Source: JBBQWZ01 sp043788745
GTDB lineage: Bacteria; Acidobacteriota; Terriglobia; Bryobacterales; Bryobacteraceae
DNA: 28,486 nucleotides
Reading direction: 5' to 3'
Assembly (NCBI GenBank): GCA_043788745.1
Contig: JAYVTO010000304.1
Location: forward strand, 1-28,486
Below, one piece after another: positions 15,515 to 22,834 of the stretch. A program made the position numbers and the translations under genes. A model generated the notes under the pieces. It saw only the letters and a list, made by a program, of their open reading frames with translations, made no database searches and was not told where the DNA came from. How positions within the stretch are numbered: the first letter of the stretch is position 1; each line of letters opens with the position of its first letter.

Positions 15515-16210
15515 TTAAAAATACAGCACGCGCAACGCCTGGTGCAGGACTTCCTGATAAATCCCGCCGAAAACCCGCCAGGCCAACAGCAAACCGATAA
15601 ACGCGTAGGCACCGATCGTGACGCGTACCTCAGCCAGCTTCCGCGCCCCTGCTTCCGGCAGAAACAGCCCCAGCACGCTGAAGCCGTCGAGCGGCGGCAC
15701 CGGCAATAAATTAAACGTCCCCAGCAGGACATTCAGCGAGAACAAAACGCTCAAGAACGCAGCAGCGCCTTCCGCCAATTCATTCGACCCGCGGACCTCC
15801 ACCAGATGCGACATCGAAAAAAAGTCCGGAATGCGAAACACGCCGGCCATCATCCCCACTTTCATGAGAATGCCCGCAATCGCCACCAGGGAGAAATTCG
15901 CCATCGGGCCCGCCAGCGACATCCACGCCGCCCTCTTCGGATATCGCTGCGACCAATACACATCGAACGGAGCGCTGGCCCAGCCGATCAATCCTCCACC
16001 CGCAAACAGGCCGAGCAGGGGCATCACCACCATGCCGAACGGCTCGCGCCGGATGTGCGGCCACGGGCTTAACGACACTTGGCCGCCCAGAAATGCCGTC
16101 GGATCGCCGCCCCATTTCGCCGCCAACGCGTGCGCCGCTTCGTGGCACACGGTCGAAAACAAGAAGACAAAGTACTGTATCAGGCTCAACGCCGGATCGA
16201 TGGAATTCAT
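15515..16210 (-). CDS. Site-2 protease family zinc metalloprotease (M50), short form
   Basis: A 231-residue polytopic membrane protein. HEAAH at 23-27 gives the zinc-binding HExxH in the first membrane helix, and NLLPVPPLDG at 167-176 supplies the third ligand Asp175. Between them are several hydrophobic segments (about 57-80, 95-120, 150-168) and a final pair after 190. There is no PDZ domain, as in the small rhomboid-like-sized bacterial S2P homologues whose substrates are mostly unknown. The start at ATG 16210 has GGAGGT just upstream (16213-16218). It is divergent from selB across a 68-base spacer that holds an inverted repeat. Confidence 0.92.
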   Translation of the reverse strand: MNSIDPALSLIQYFVFLFSTVCHEAAHALAAKWGGDPTAFLGGQVSLSPWPHIRREPFGMVVMPLLGLFAGGGLIGWASAPFDVYWSQRYPKRAAWMSLAGPMANFSLVAIAGILMKVGMMAGVFRIPDFFSMSHLVEVRGSNELAEGAAAFLSVLFSLNVLLGTFNLLPVPPLDGFSVLGLFLPEAGARKLAEVRVTIGAYAFIGLLLAWRVFGGIYQEVLHQALRVLYF

Positions 16211-16218
16211 TGACCTCC

Positions 16219-16256
16219 ATGGTATCGTGCGCGCCGAATCTCGCGTTCGATACCAT
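16219..16256. promoter_or_regulatory. Inverted repeat in the selB/site-2 protease divergent spacer
   Basis: ATGGTATCG (16219-16227) and CGATACCAT (16248-16256) are perfect 9-base arms separated by 20 bases. The centre-to-centre spacing of 29 bases is near three helical turns. It fills most of the 68-base spacer between the two start codons, so a regulator binding there could affect both genes. No terminator-like T run follows. Confidence 0.45.
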
Positions 16257-16278
16257 AGGGACTCGCCGCCTCGCCTGC

Positions 16279-18135
16279 ATGCGCCACATCATTGTCGGAA
16301 CCGCCGGTCACATCGACCATGGCAAAACCTCGCTCGTTCGCGCCCTCACCGGCGTCGACACCGACCGCCTGGAGGAAGAAAAACGCCGCGGCATCTCGAT
16401 CGATCTCGGCTTCGCCCATCTCGACCTCGGCTCCACGCGCATCGCCTTCATTGATGTTCCCGGCCACGAGCGCTTCGTCAAGAACATGCTCGCAGGGACC
16501 GGCGGCGTCGACCTCGTTCTGCTCGTCATCGCGGCCGACGAATCGATCAAGCCCCAAACGCGTGAGCATTTCGACATCTGCCGGCTCCTCCGCATCCCGC
16601 GCGGCATCATCGTACTCACCAAAGCGGATCTCGTCGACGAAGACATCCTCGGCCTCGTCCGCCTGGAAGCCGAAGAGTTCGTCCGCAGTTCGTTTCTCGA
16701 AGGCGCGCCCGTCGTCGCCGTCAGCGCCACCGCGCGAGCGGGCCTCGATGAACTCAAGCAGACCATCATTACGATGGCCGCTTCGGTGCAGGAAAAAAGC
16801 GCCTCGCGTCATTTCCGCCTGCCCATCGACCGTAGCTTTTCGATGCGCGGCTTCGGTACCGTCGTCACGGGAACGCTCATCTCGGGCAACGTGAAACTCG
16901 AAGACGAAATTGAAGTCCTCCCTGGTGCCGCTCGCGCCCGAGTGCGTGGCATCCAAACGCATGGCCGCGCTGTCGATTCCGCCCAGGCAGGGGAACGCAC
17001 CGCGCTTAACATCGCTGGCCTCGAGCCCGGCGACCTTCGCCGCGGACTCTCGCTCGTTCGTCCCGGGCTGTTCGAAGCCGTCACCACTATCGACACCACC
17101 TTCGAACTCCTGCCCTCCGCGCAGCCCTTGAAGCACCGCGCGCCGGTGCACTTCCACGCAGGGACCGCCGAGGTGGAAGCTGAGGCCCGCATCATCGCGC
17201 CCGTTGGACTCACCGCCAACTCCATCGCCGCGCGCGTCCAACCCGGCGAAACCGCATTCGTCCGCTTCGTCCTCCGCGAGCCGCACCTGCTGCTGCCCGG
17301 CGACCGTTTCATCGTCCGCATGTTCTCGCCGGTCGTCACCATCGGAGGCGGCAATGTTCTCGATGTTCGGCCGCCGCGCAAGACGAGCGTGGATCGCTGC
17401 CGCACCCTGACGCCGCAATCCACCGCCATCCCGCTCTACGTCGCCGAGTCCGCGCATGGCCTGACGATGCCGCAACTCATCGCGCGGACCGGGCTCTGCG
17501 AAGCGGAGATTCGCAAAGAGATCGTTGCGCCGTTGACGCAACTCGCCGGATTCGTCGTCGCCGCATCCTTTGTGAGGAAACTGGCCGACCGCGTCGCCGC
17601 TGCATTGAAAGCCTTCCACGCCAAGAATCCGCTCGTCGCGGGACTCGCCAAGGAAGACATCCGCAGCCGTGAAGAGATTCCCGCCGCGTTGTTCGATGCC
17701 ATCCTCGCGCGTACGCCTGCCATAACCAACGAGGGCGAACTGCTCCGCCTCAGTTCTCACAAAGTCGCTCTGAAGCAGGACGAGACGGACGCCACCGCGA
17801 GGATAGAGCAACTTTTCTTCGAAGCCGGACTTGCCGTGCCGGCGCTCACCGAAGTCCTTGCGAAATCCGGCGTCGACCCCACGCGCGCCCGCAATCTCCT
17901 GCAACTACTTCTGAAAAGCGGAAAGCTAATTCGCGTCGGAGCAGACCTCGTGTACCACACGAACGCGATAACGGACCTCCGCGCCGCGCTCGTTCGAAGA
18001 AAGGGCCAGCGTTTTTCCGTACCCGAATTCAAGGATTGGACTGGCGTTTCGCGTAAATACGCGATCCCGCTCCTGGAGTTTCTAGACCAACAACGAGTCA
18101 CGCGCCGCGAGGGCGATGCCCGAGTCATCTTATAG
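16279..18135 (+). CDS. selB: Selenocysteine-specific translation elongation factor
   Basis: SelB is the GTPase that delivers Sec-tRNA to UGA codons followed by a SECIS hairpin. The 618-residue product has the G1 loop GHIDHGKT (10-17), the switch segment RGISIDLGFAHLDL where EF-Tu has its RGIT motif, DVPGHERF (59-66), TKAD (114-117) and a SAT motif for G5, then two beta-barrel domains (GFGTVVTGTLISG; GDRFIVRMFSP) and a C-terminal region of winged helices (about 400-618) that reads the SECIS. The start ATG 16279 is set by MRHIIVGTAGHIDHGKT; longer frames upstream lack similarity. Neither selA, selD nor a tRNA-Sec gene is within the window. Confidence 0.95.
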   Translation: MRHIIVGTAGHIDHGKTSLVRALTGVDTDRLEEEKRRGISIDLGFAHLDLGSTRIAFIDVPGHERFVKNMLAGTGGVDLVLLVIAADESIKPQTREHFDICRLLRIPRGIIVLTKADLVDEDILGLVRLEAEEFVRSSFLEGAPVVAVSATARAGLDELKQTIITMAASVQEKSASRHFRLPIDRSFSMRGFGTVVTGTLISGNVKLEDEIEVLPGAARARVRGIQTHGRAVDSAQAGERTALNIAGLEPGDLRRGLSLVRPGLFEAVTTIDTTFELLPSAQPLKHRAPVHFHAGTAEVEAEARIIAPVGLTANSIAARVQPGETAFVRFVLREPHLLLPGDRFIVRMFSPVVTIGGGNVLDVRPPRKTSVDRCRTLTPQSTAIPLYVAESAHGLTMPQLIARTGLCEAEIRKEIVAPLTQLAGFVVAASFVRKLADRVAAALKAFHAKNPLVAGLAKEDIRSREEIPAALFDAILARTPAITNEGELLRLSSHKVALKQDETDATARIEQLFFEAGLAVPALTEVLAKSGVDPTRARNLLQLLLKSGKLIRVGADLVYHTNAITDLRAALVRRKGQRFSVPEFKDWTGVSRKYAIPLLEFLDQQRVTRREGDARVIL

Positions 18136-18218
18136 CAAAGGCTTCTCGGGCTCGTTTGCGTTCTATTCTTCGACGAACGTCGCGGGCGCGCACACACTTG
18201 CGGTCTGCAGATCGAGAA

Positions 18219-19082
18219 TCAGGAGCGCGCGAACCGCCGGGCTTCCGCTTTCCCTTGGGCGAAGCCAGCGATCGCCGATGGCTGCCGCCGCGCCGGATCC
18301 ATCAGGTTCATCCCGAACGCTTGCAGGCTTTGCGCGTCCGGAACAATCAGCTTCACTTTGCTGCCCCCCGCGCGCAACTCCGCCATCTCTTTCCGCAGCG
18401 GCCGTTGGAACACGCTCGCGATGAAACCCGGAAAAGATACCGCAAGCACCACCACCTGCCCATGGCCCTTCGCCAGATCGGCGCTCGTTGGCGACCGCAT
18501 GCCGCCGTCGATGTACCGCCGACCATTGATCGTGATCGGTGGATAGATACCCGGCACGCTGCAACTTGATGCCACCGCGCGCGCCAATCCTGGCTTGGTT
18601 CCGTCGCCCCAGGCGCGGAACTCGCCTGTCAGCGCATCGACCGCCGTGCAAAGGAAGCGCCGCGACGGCCACGCGCCGTCCATCCCGCCCAGCACTGGAG
18701 CGAAAAAGCGGAGGAACTCGTCCTCGGTAATCGTCGACGCCGCCATCGCCAGCGCGCCTAACTCCACGCCGACTTTCTCCGCCCGGCGCAGGCCGCTATA
18801 GACTTGCAGCACCTTGAGGATCATCGGACCCAGCTTCGGCGTCTGCCCGTTCTTAGCGCGAGGAGCATCCTGCAAGCCCATTTCCCGCTCATACAGTTCC
18901 GCCGGCGACGCGCCCAATGCCAGAGCCGCGCCGACAAAAGAGCCCGCCGAGGTTCCCACAATGAGATCCGCACCGGACAAATCGAAGCCTGCGGCGGCAA
19001 GTCCCGCCAGCACACCCGATTCCCAACCGATCCCAACCGGGCCGCCACCCCCCAGCACAAGCGCGCGGGTCTTTGTAACCAT
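18219..19082 (-). CDS. Patatin-like phospholipase family protein
   Basis: A 287-residue protein with the patatin oxyanion stretch LGGGGPVGIGWESGVL (10-25), the nucleophile elbow GTSAG (43-47, Ser45) and the catalytic aspartate Asp192 in IDGG, so the Ser-Asp dyad is complete. Family members hydrolyse acyl esters of phospholipids or other lipids. There is no signal peptide. The PGIYPPITINGRRYIDGG block is typical. The sequence after residue 240 (DAQSLQAFGMNLMD) is like that of actinobacterial and acidobacterial patatin-like proteins. The gene is convergent with selB; the 83-base spacer between them shows no clear terminator. Confidence 0.92.
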   Translation of the reverse strand: MVTKTRALVLGGGGPVGIGWESGVLAGLAAAGFDLSGADLIVGTSAGSFVGAALALGASPAELYEREMGLQDAPRAKNGQTPKLGPMILKVLQVYSGLRRAEKVGVELGALAMAASTITEDEFLRFFAPVLGGMDGAWPSRRFLCTAVDALTGEFRAWGDGTKPGLARAVASSCSVPGIYPPITINGRRYIDGGMRSPTSADLAKGHGQVVVLAVSFPGFIASVFQRPLRKEMAELRAGGSKVKLIVPDAQSLQAFGMNLMDPARRQPSAIAGFAQGKAEARRFARS

Positions 19083-19161
19083 TGCTCTCCATCATAAGCG
19101 CAAGGCGACGCGGCCCTGTCCGCCACAAGCCCAGAGAATCTACCGGCCACTCCCCAGCAAA

Positions 19162-19182
19162 GAACCGCGAACGAAGTGAGCG
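19162..19182 (-). repeat. Dispersed short repeat, copy 4
   Basis: The plus strand reads GAACCGCGAACGAAGTGAGCG. It is nearly identical to copy 3 and shares the GCGGTTC end with copies 1 and 2. It lies in the 290-base spacer between the patatin and aquaglyceroporin genes, immediately before a tandem duplication. Confidence 0.5.
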
Positions 19183-19207
19183 AATAACTCTACTCCCCGC
19201 ACGTCAG

Positions 19208-19285
19208 AGATCTGCGAGGCGTGACCGTAAGGTGGCGCGTGCCCACTACAGATCTGCGAGGCGTGACCGTAAGGTGGCGCGTGCC
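19208..19285. repeat. Perfect tandem duplication of a 36-bp element
   Basis: Two identical 36-base copies (19208-19243 and 19250-19285) start AGATCTGCGAGGCGTGACCG and end GGTGGCGCGTGCC, with a six-base spacer (period 42). On the minus strand the inner part, CACCTTACGGTCACGC, resembles the core of the dispersed repeat family, so this may be a diverged, locally duplicated member. Identity of the copies implies recent duplication. Confidence 0.9.
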
Positions 19286-19372
19286 TAACTTCGGCACCCA
19301 GCCCCACCGTTCTCAGTCAGGGTATTCTTCGACGAGGTCCGCGGCGATACACGCGTTGTACCGCGAGCGCAG

Positions 19373-20143
19373 CTACGCCTCCGGCAAGTACCGCCGAATG
19401 CCGAAGTCATACACGGCGCCGCCAATCAACCCGCCAATAATCGGACCCACAATTGGAACCCAGAACACATTGGTGCCGTCCGTGAGTCCGTTGTTCTTGA
19501 ACCCCGCGACCACCGTAAACAACCGTGGGCCAAAGTCGCGTGCAGGATTGATCGCGTACCCGTGCAGCGCACCGAACGCCATGCCGATCGACACAACGAC
19601 AAGGCCCACCATCACCGGACCGAGCACGCCGGGCGGTTGGTTGCGCTCGTCGGTGATCGCCATGATCAGCATCAACAAAATTGCGGTGCCCAGCACCTGA
19701 TCGAACAATCCCGCCATCGGTAAATCGGGAAACGCAGGGAACGTCGCAAATACGCCCGCCGTCTTCTCGAGCCGCGGATCGAACTTCTCAAACTGGGGCC
19801 GATAGTTGAAGAACACAACCGCCGCCGCGCAGAACGCGCCGGCGATTTGCACCAGGCAATACGGCAGAACCTTCGCCCAAGGGAACCCGCGATAGACAGC
19901 GAGAGTAATCGTCACCGCCGGATTCAAATGCGCGCCCGTGGTCTTGCCGGCGACGTAAATGCCCATCGTCACCGCCAATCCCCAGGCGATCGTGATGTTC
20001 GTGTACCCGCCGTTGACGACCTCTCCGGGAATTTTGTTCCCGAACAGGACCGTCATCGCCACCACGCCGCCGCCGATCAAGAGGATGGTAGCGGTACCGA
20101 GGAACTCAGCAAGGAGTTCGCCAACCAGAGAAGGCTTTTGCAT
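19373..20143 (-). CDS. glpF: Aquaglyceroporin / glycerol uptake facilitator (MIP family)
   Basis: A 256-residue inner-membrane channel with six predicted helices. The two pore motifs are HLNPAVT (NPA at 74-76) and NPARDFGPR (199-207); aspartate directly after the second NPAR is the mark of glycerol-conducting members rather than strict water channels. It should pass glycerol and similar small neutral solutes. No glycerol kinase or glycerol-3-phosphate dehydrogenase gene is nearby, so the physiological link is unproven. After the TAG stop the same frame stays open for 19 more codons to a TGA at about 19316. Confidence 0.92.
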   Translation of the reverse strand: MQKPSLVGELLAEFLGTATILLIGGGVVAMTVLFGNKIPGEVVNGGYTNITIAWGLAVTMGIYVAGKTTGAHLNPAVTITLAVYRGFPWAKVLPYCLVQIAGAFCAAAVVFFNYRPQFEKFDPRLEKTAGVFATFPAFPDLPMAGLFDQVLGTAILLMLIMAITDERNQPPGVLGPVMVGLVVVSIGMAFGALHGYAINPARDFGPRLFTVVAGFKNNGLTDGTNVFWVPIVGPIIGGLIGGAVYDFGIRRYLPEA

Positions 20144-20206
20144 CGCGTTCGATTGTATCAGTTGCGCCGTGGGTTGAGTCGGTGAGGGGATGCAAGCGGG
20201 CGGCGG

Positions 20207-21469
20207 TTATTCGTAGCGGAGCGCTTCTACGGGATCCAACTGGGCGGCCTTGAAGGCCGGCCACACGCCGAAGAAGAGCCCAACCATCACCGAGGTCGAG
20301 AAGCCGGCAAAGACGGCCCAAACCGGAACTTCCTTGGGCAGCCACGGAACAAGAACGCTGATGAGCAGCGTGATGGCGACCGAGACGACGATACCGAGAA
20401 TTCCGCCCGCGCCAGTGAGAGCAATGGCTTCCATCAGGAACTGCGCGATGATGTCGGAGCGGCGCGCTCCAATGGCCTTGCGGACTCCGATCTCGCGCGT
20501 TCGCTCCGTGACCGAGACCAGCATAACGTTCATCACTCCGATGCCGCCTACCAGCAAACCCAAACCGGAAAGCGCGAGGGACACAATCACAATAAGGCCC
20601 GTAATGCGGTCGAGATTCTGGATGATCTGGTCGGCAGTCGAGAGGGCGAAATCGTCGTCCGCGCCGATCGGCGTCTGCCGGGCCTTGCGCAGGATCGACC
20701 GCATCTCGTCCAGCGCCTGATCGCGAAGGCCGGGGTACGCCTTGGCAAGAACCAACACGAGTTGCGATTGCGGATACCGCAGCCGCGCGGTATTGAAGGG
20801 AATCGAGATCTGGCGGTCGAGGCCGTTCTCGCCGAAAAAGCTGCCCTTGGCAGGCGCAACAACACCGACCACGGTGTACTCCGCGCCATCGGCGATGAAC
20901 GTCTTGCCGACGGCTCCGCCAGTGGGAAACAAAGCCTCGGCGATGGTCGCGCCAAGCACGGCCACCCGCGCGGCGCGGGTGTCTTCTTCCTGCGTGAAGA
21001 CCCGGCCGGCAGTCAGTTCCTTGGGCGAAATGGAAAACACCGACGCGGAGTAGCCCCCAAGCGACACGTTGTCCGATTCAAAGCCCGGCACCTTGGCTGT
21101 GATCGGCTTCCCATTGCCGGAGGGAGGGACAAAGACCTGGAGGCCTGTGTCCTGCACGGATGGCGCAAACCGCTTGATCAGTTGTGCGTACTCCGGCCGG
21201 ATCGGTTTGCGCTTCTGCTCTTTCGCGGGCGCGAAGCGACCGCTGGGATCGCCGCTGACGCGATTGAGGAAGATGTTATCCGGCCCGAAATCCTGAAAGA
21301 AATCTACGATGCCGGAGCGCAGCCCCGTGAGCAACGCGGAGACGGTAACCACCGTGGTGATGCCGATCACAATCCCGATAATGGTCAGGAACGAGCGAAA
21401 GCGATTGGTCCACACAGCGGACATGGCGACGCGAAAGTTCTCGAGCAGCGAAATGTTGATCGGTGCCAC
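20207..21469 (-). CDS. MacB/FtsX-type ABC transporter permease, second of pair
   Basis: A 420-residue protein with the MacB-like layout: an N-terminal helix (about 25-45, FLTIIGIVIGITTVVTVS), a large extracytoplasmic domain (about 50-275), then three helices. The conserved cytoplasmic phrase VSVTERTREIGVRKAIGARRSDI lies after the second helix, and the protein ends EALRYE as typical. It would work as a dimer or heterodimer with the adjoining permease and a separate ATPase. The start is GTG 21469, directly after the TAA of the upstream permease, with GAGGG in front. No ATP-binding or membrane-fusion gene is adjacent. Confidence 0.92.
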   Translation of the reverse strand: MAPINISLLENFRVAMSAVWTNRFRSFLTIIGIVIGITTVVTVSALLTGLRSGIVDFFQDFGPDNIFLNRVSGDPSGRFAPAKEQKRKPIRPEYAQLIKRFAPSVQDTGLQVFVPPSGNGKPITAKVPGFESDNVSLGGYSASVFSISPKELTAGRVFTQEEDTRAARVAVLGATIAEALFPTGGAVGKTFIADGAEYTVVGVVAPAKGSFFGENGLDRQISIPFNTARLRYPQSQLVLVLAKAYPGLRDQALDEMRSILRKARQTPIGADDDFALSTADQIIQNLDRITGLIVIVSLALSGLGLLVGGIGVMNVMLVSVTERTREIGVRKAIGARRSDIIAQFLMEAIALTGAGGILGIVVSVAITLLISVLVPWLPKEVPVWAVFAGFSTSVMVGLFFGVWPAFKAAQLDPVEALRYE

Positions 21470-22723
21470 TTATTCGGCCCTCAGTGCGACGACGGGATCG
21501 AGCTTTGCGGCGCGAGAGGCCGGATACCACCCGGAAACAATGCCCACCGTGCTCGAAACGAAGATCGCAAGGAAAACGTAGGGCAGCGACACGGCGAGCG
21601 TCACCGGCAAGAACGCGGACAGCGCCGCGGCCACGCCCGCGCCGATCGCCAAGCCAATCGCACCTCCGGCGCTCGCCATGATCACGGCCTCAATCAAAAA
21701 TTGCAGCAGGATGTCGGCCCGCCGCGCGCCGAGCGCCTTGCGGACCCCAATCTCGCGCGTCCGTTCCGTGACACTTACCAGCATGATGTTCATGATCACG
21801 ATGCCGCCCACCAGCAGCGAAATACTGGTGATGGGCACCACCACCGCGGCCACCAGACCCAGTATCCGGTCAATGAACTCGCGCGTCGAATCCGGCGTCA
21901 GGAAATCAAAATTATCGGGCGCGCCGGGTTTGGCGCGGAGCTTGGTGCGCAATGCCGACCGTGTAAGATCCAGCCCTTTATCGAGCGTCAGTCCAGTGCC
22001 CGGGCGCGGCCGTCCGAATACGCTGACAGACTTGCCGACGCCATACATCCGTCCATACACTGTCGTCGGAATATACACCTGGTTGTCGGAGGATTGCCCG
22101 TTGTTCGATCCCAGTTTTTCCTGCAGTCCGATCACGCGAAAATCGAGCCCCGAGATCTTCACCGTGCGGCCGATCGGCGATACGCCGGCAAAAAACATCG
22201 TGCGCAGATCCTCTCCGATGACGGCGACCTGTTGCTTGGTTCGTTCTTCCTGCTCGGTAAAAAATCGACCGTCAACCACCACCAGATCGCGAATCTCCGC
22301 CAGAGAAGAACTCGCGCCCAAAACCGAGCACCCTTCGAGCGTCCGGCCGTCGCCTTTCACATCCTCGATCCGCTGCTGATACGGGCTGTACAGGATCTGG
22401 TCGCCAGTGGTCGCCCGCAGATAGTCGACCTCGTCCTTGCGGATGGGCTTGTTGTACTTCAGCTTGTCCTGGCGCTCGCGCCGCGACAGGCGGCTGACAT
22501 TCACCAGTTGGCCGATGAGATAGCTGTCGCTGCCGAAGGCCTTCGCCGTCGACTCTTCCGCATAGCGCCCCAACCCGTCAATGGCAGCCCCCACCAGGAC
22601 GACGCTGGAGACGCCGATGATGACGCCGAGCAGCGTCAGAAAGGTACGAAGCTTATGGGCCCGCAGCGAGTCGACGGCTAGCCGGAGCGCGGTCAGGGCA
22701 GACTGGTAGTAGTGCGAGATCAT
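21470..22723 (-). CDS. MacB/FtsX-type ABC transporter permease, first of pair
   Basis: A 417-residue permease with the same architecture as its neighbour: N-terminal helix (LRTFLTLLGVIIGVSSVVLVGA, about 23-44), extracytoplasmic MacB-like domain, then three C-terminal helices with VSVTERTREIGVRKALGARRADI between the first two and VVALRAE at the end. I chose ATG 22723 (MISHYYQSALTALRLA), which matches the family; the frame is open for 31 more codons upstream but that stretch is Arg/Cys-rich and unlike the family. Family members drive mechanotransmission for export of peptides, lipids or drugs, or for lipoprotein release. Confidence 0.92.
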   Translation of the reverse strand: MISHYYQSALTALRLAVDSLRAHKLRTFLTLLGVIIGVSSVVLVGAAIDGLGRYAEESTAKAFGSDSYLIGQLVNVSRLSRRERQDKLKYNKPIRKDEVDYLRATTGDQILYSPYQQRIEDVKGDGRTLEGCSVLGASSSLAEIRDLVVVDGRFFTEQEERTKQQVAVIGEDLRTMFFAGVSPIGRTVKISGLDFRVIGLQEKLGSNNGQSSDNQVYIPTTVYGRMYGVGKSVSVFGRPRPGTGLTLDKGLDLTRSALRTKLRAKPGAPDNFDFLTPDSTREFIDRILGLVAAVVVPITSISLLVGGIVIMNIMLVSVTERTREIGVRKALGARRADILLQFLIEAVIMASAGGAIGLAIGAGVAAALSAFLPVTLAVSLPYVFLAIFVSSTVGIVSGWYPASRAAKLDPVVALRAE

Positions 22724-22738
22724 GGAGCGGGAATCTTC

Positions 22739-22823
22739 ATGGTAGAAGATGAAGGCGCAGGGCGTCCGGCGGTAGAAGTTACAAGAGTTTAAGATAGGGA
22801 TTCCGCCGCGCCTCATCTACCAT
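22739..22823. promoter_or_regulatory. Imperfect inverted repeat in the permease/DUF255 divergent spacer
   Basis: Arms at 22739-22758 and 22808-22823 match over 16 positions: ATGGTAGA, TGA and GGCGC on the left pair with GCGCC, TCA and TCTACCAT on the right, with two small insertions (three bases and one base) in the left arm. It spans most of the 111-base spacer between the divergent genes. It could be an operator pair or a relic of a small mobile element; no T run follows. Confidence 0.35.
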
Positions 22824-22834
22824 CTATTTCATTC

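Noticed and set aside
16207..17904. Minus-strand open frame of 565 codons opposite selB
   Set aside because: It is antisense to selB, whose GTPase motifs are unambiguous. The shadow protein has no recognisable domain.
18136..18218. Possible tRNA-Sec gene or terminator after selB
   Set aside because: No cloverleaf with an eight-base acceptor stem or UCA anticodon arm and no stem with a T run could be found in this spacer.
19316..19372. In-frame extension of the aquaglyceroporin beyond its TAG stop by 19 codons
   Set aside because: The extension is short and its peptide (RYNACIAADLVEEYPD) is not typical for MIP proteins. The protein ending at the TAG already has normal length. Readthrough is not supported by anything else.
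20762..22681. Long plus-strand open frame of 639 codons opposite the two permeases
   Set aside because: Its composition (Arg/His/Asp/Gln-rich) and lack of motifs mark it as the antisense shadow of two clear permease genes.
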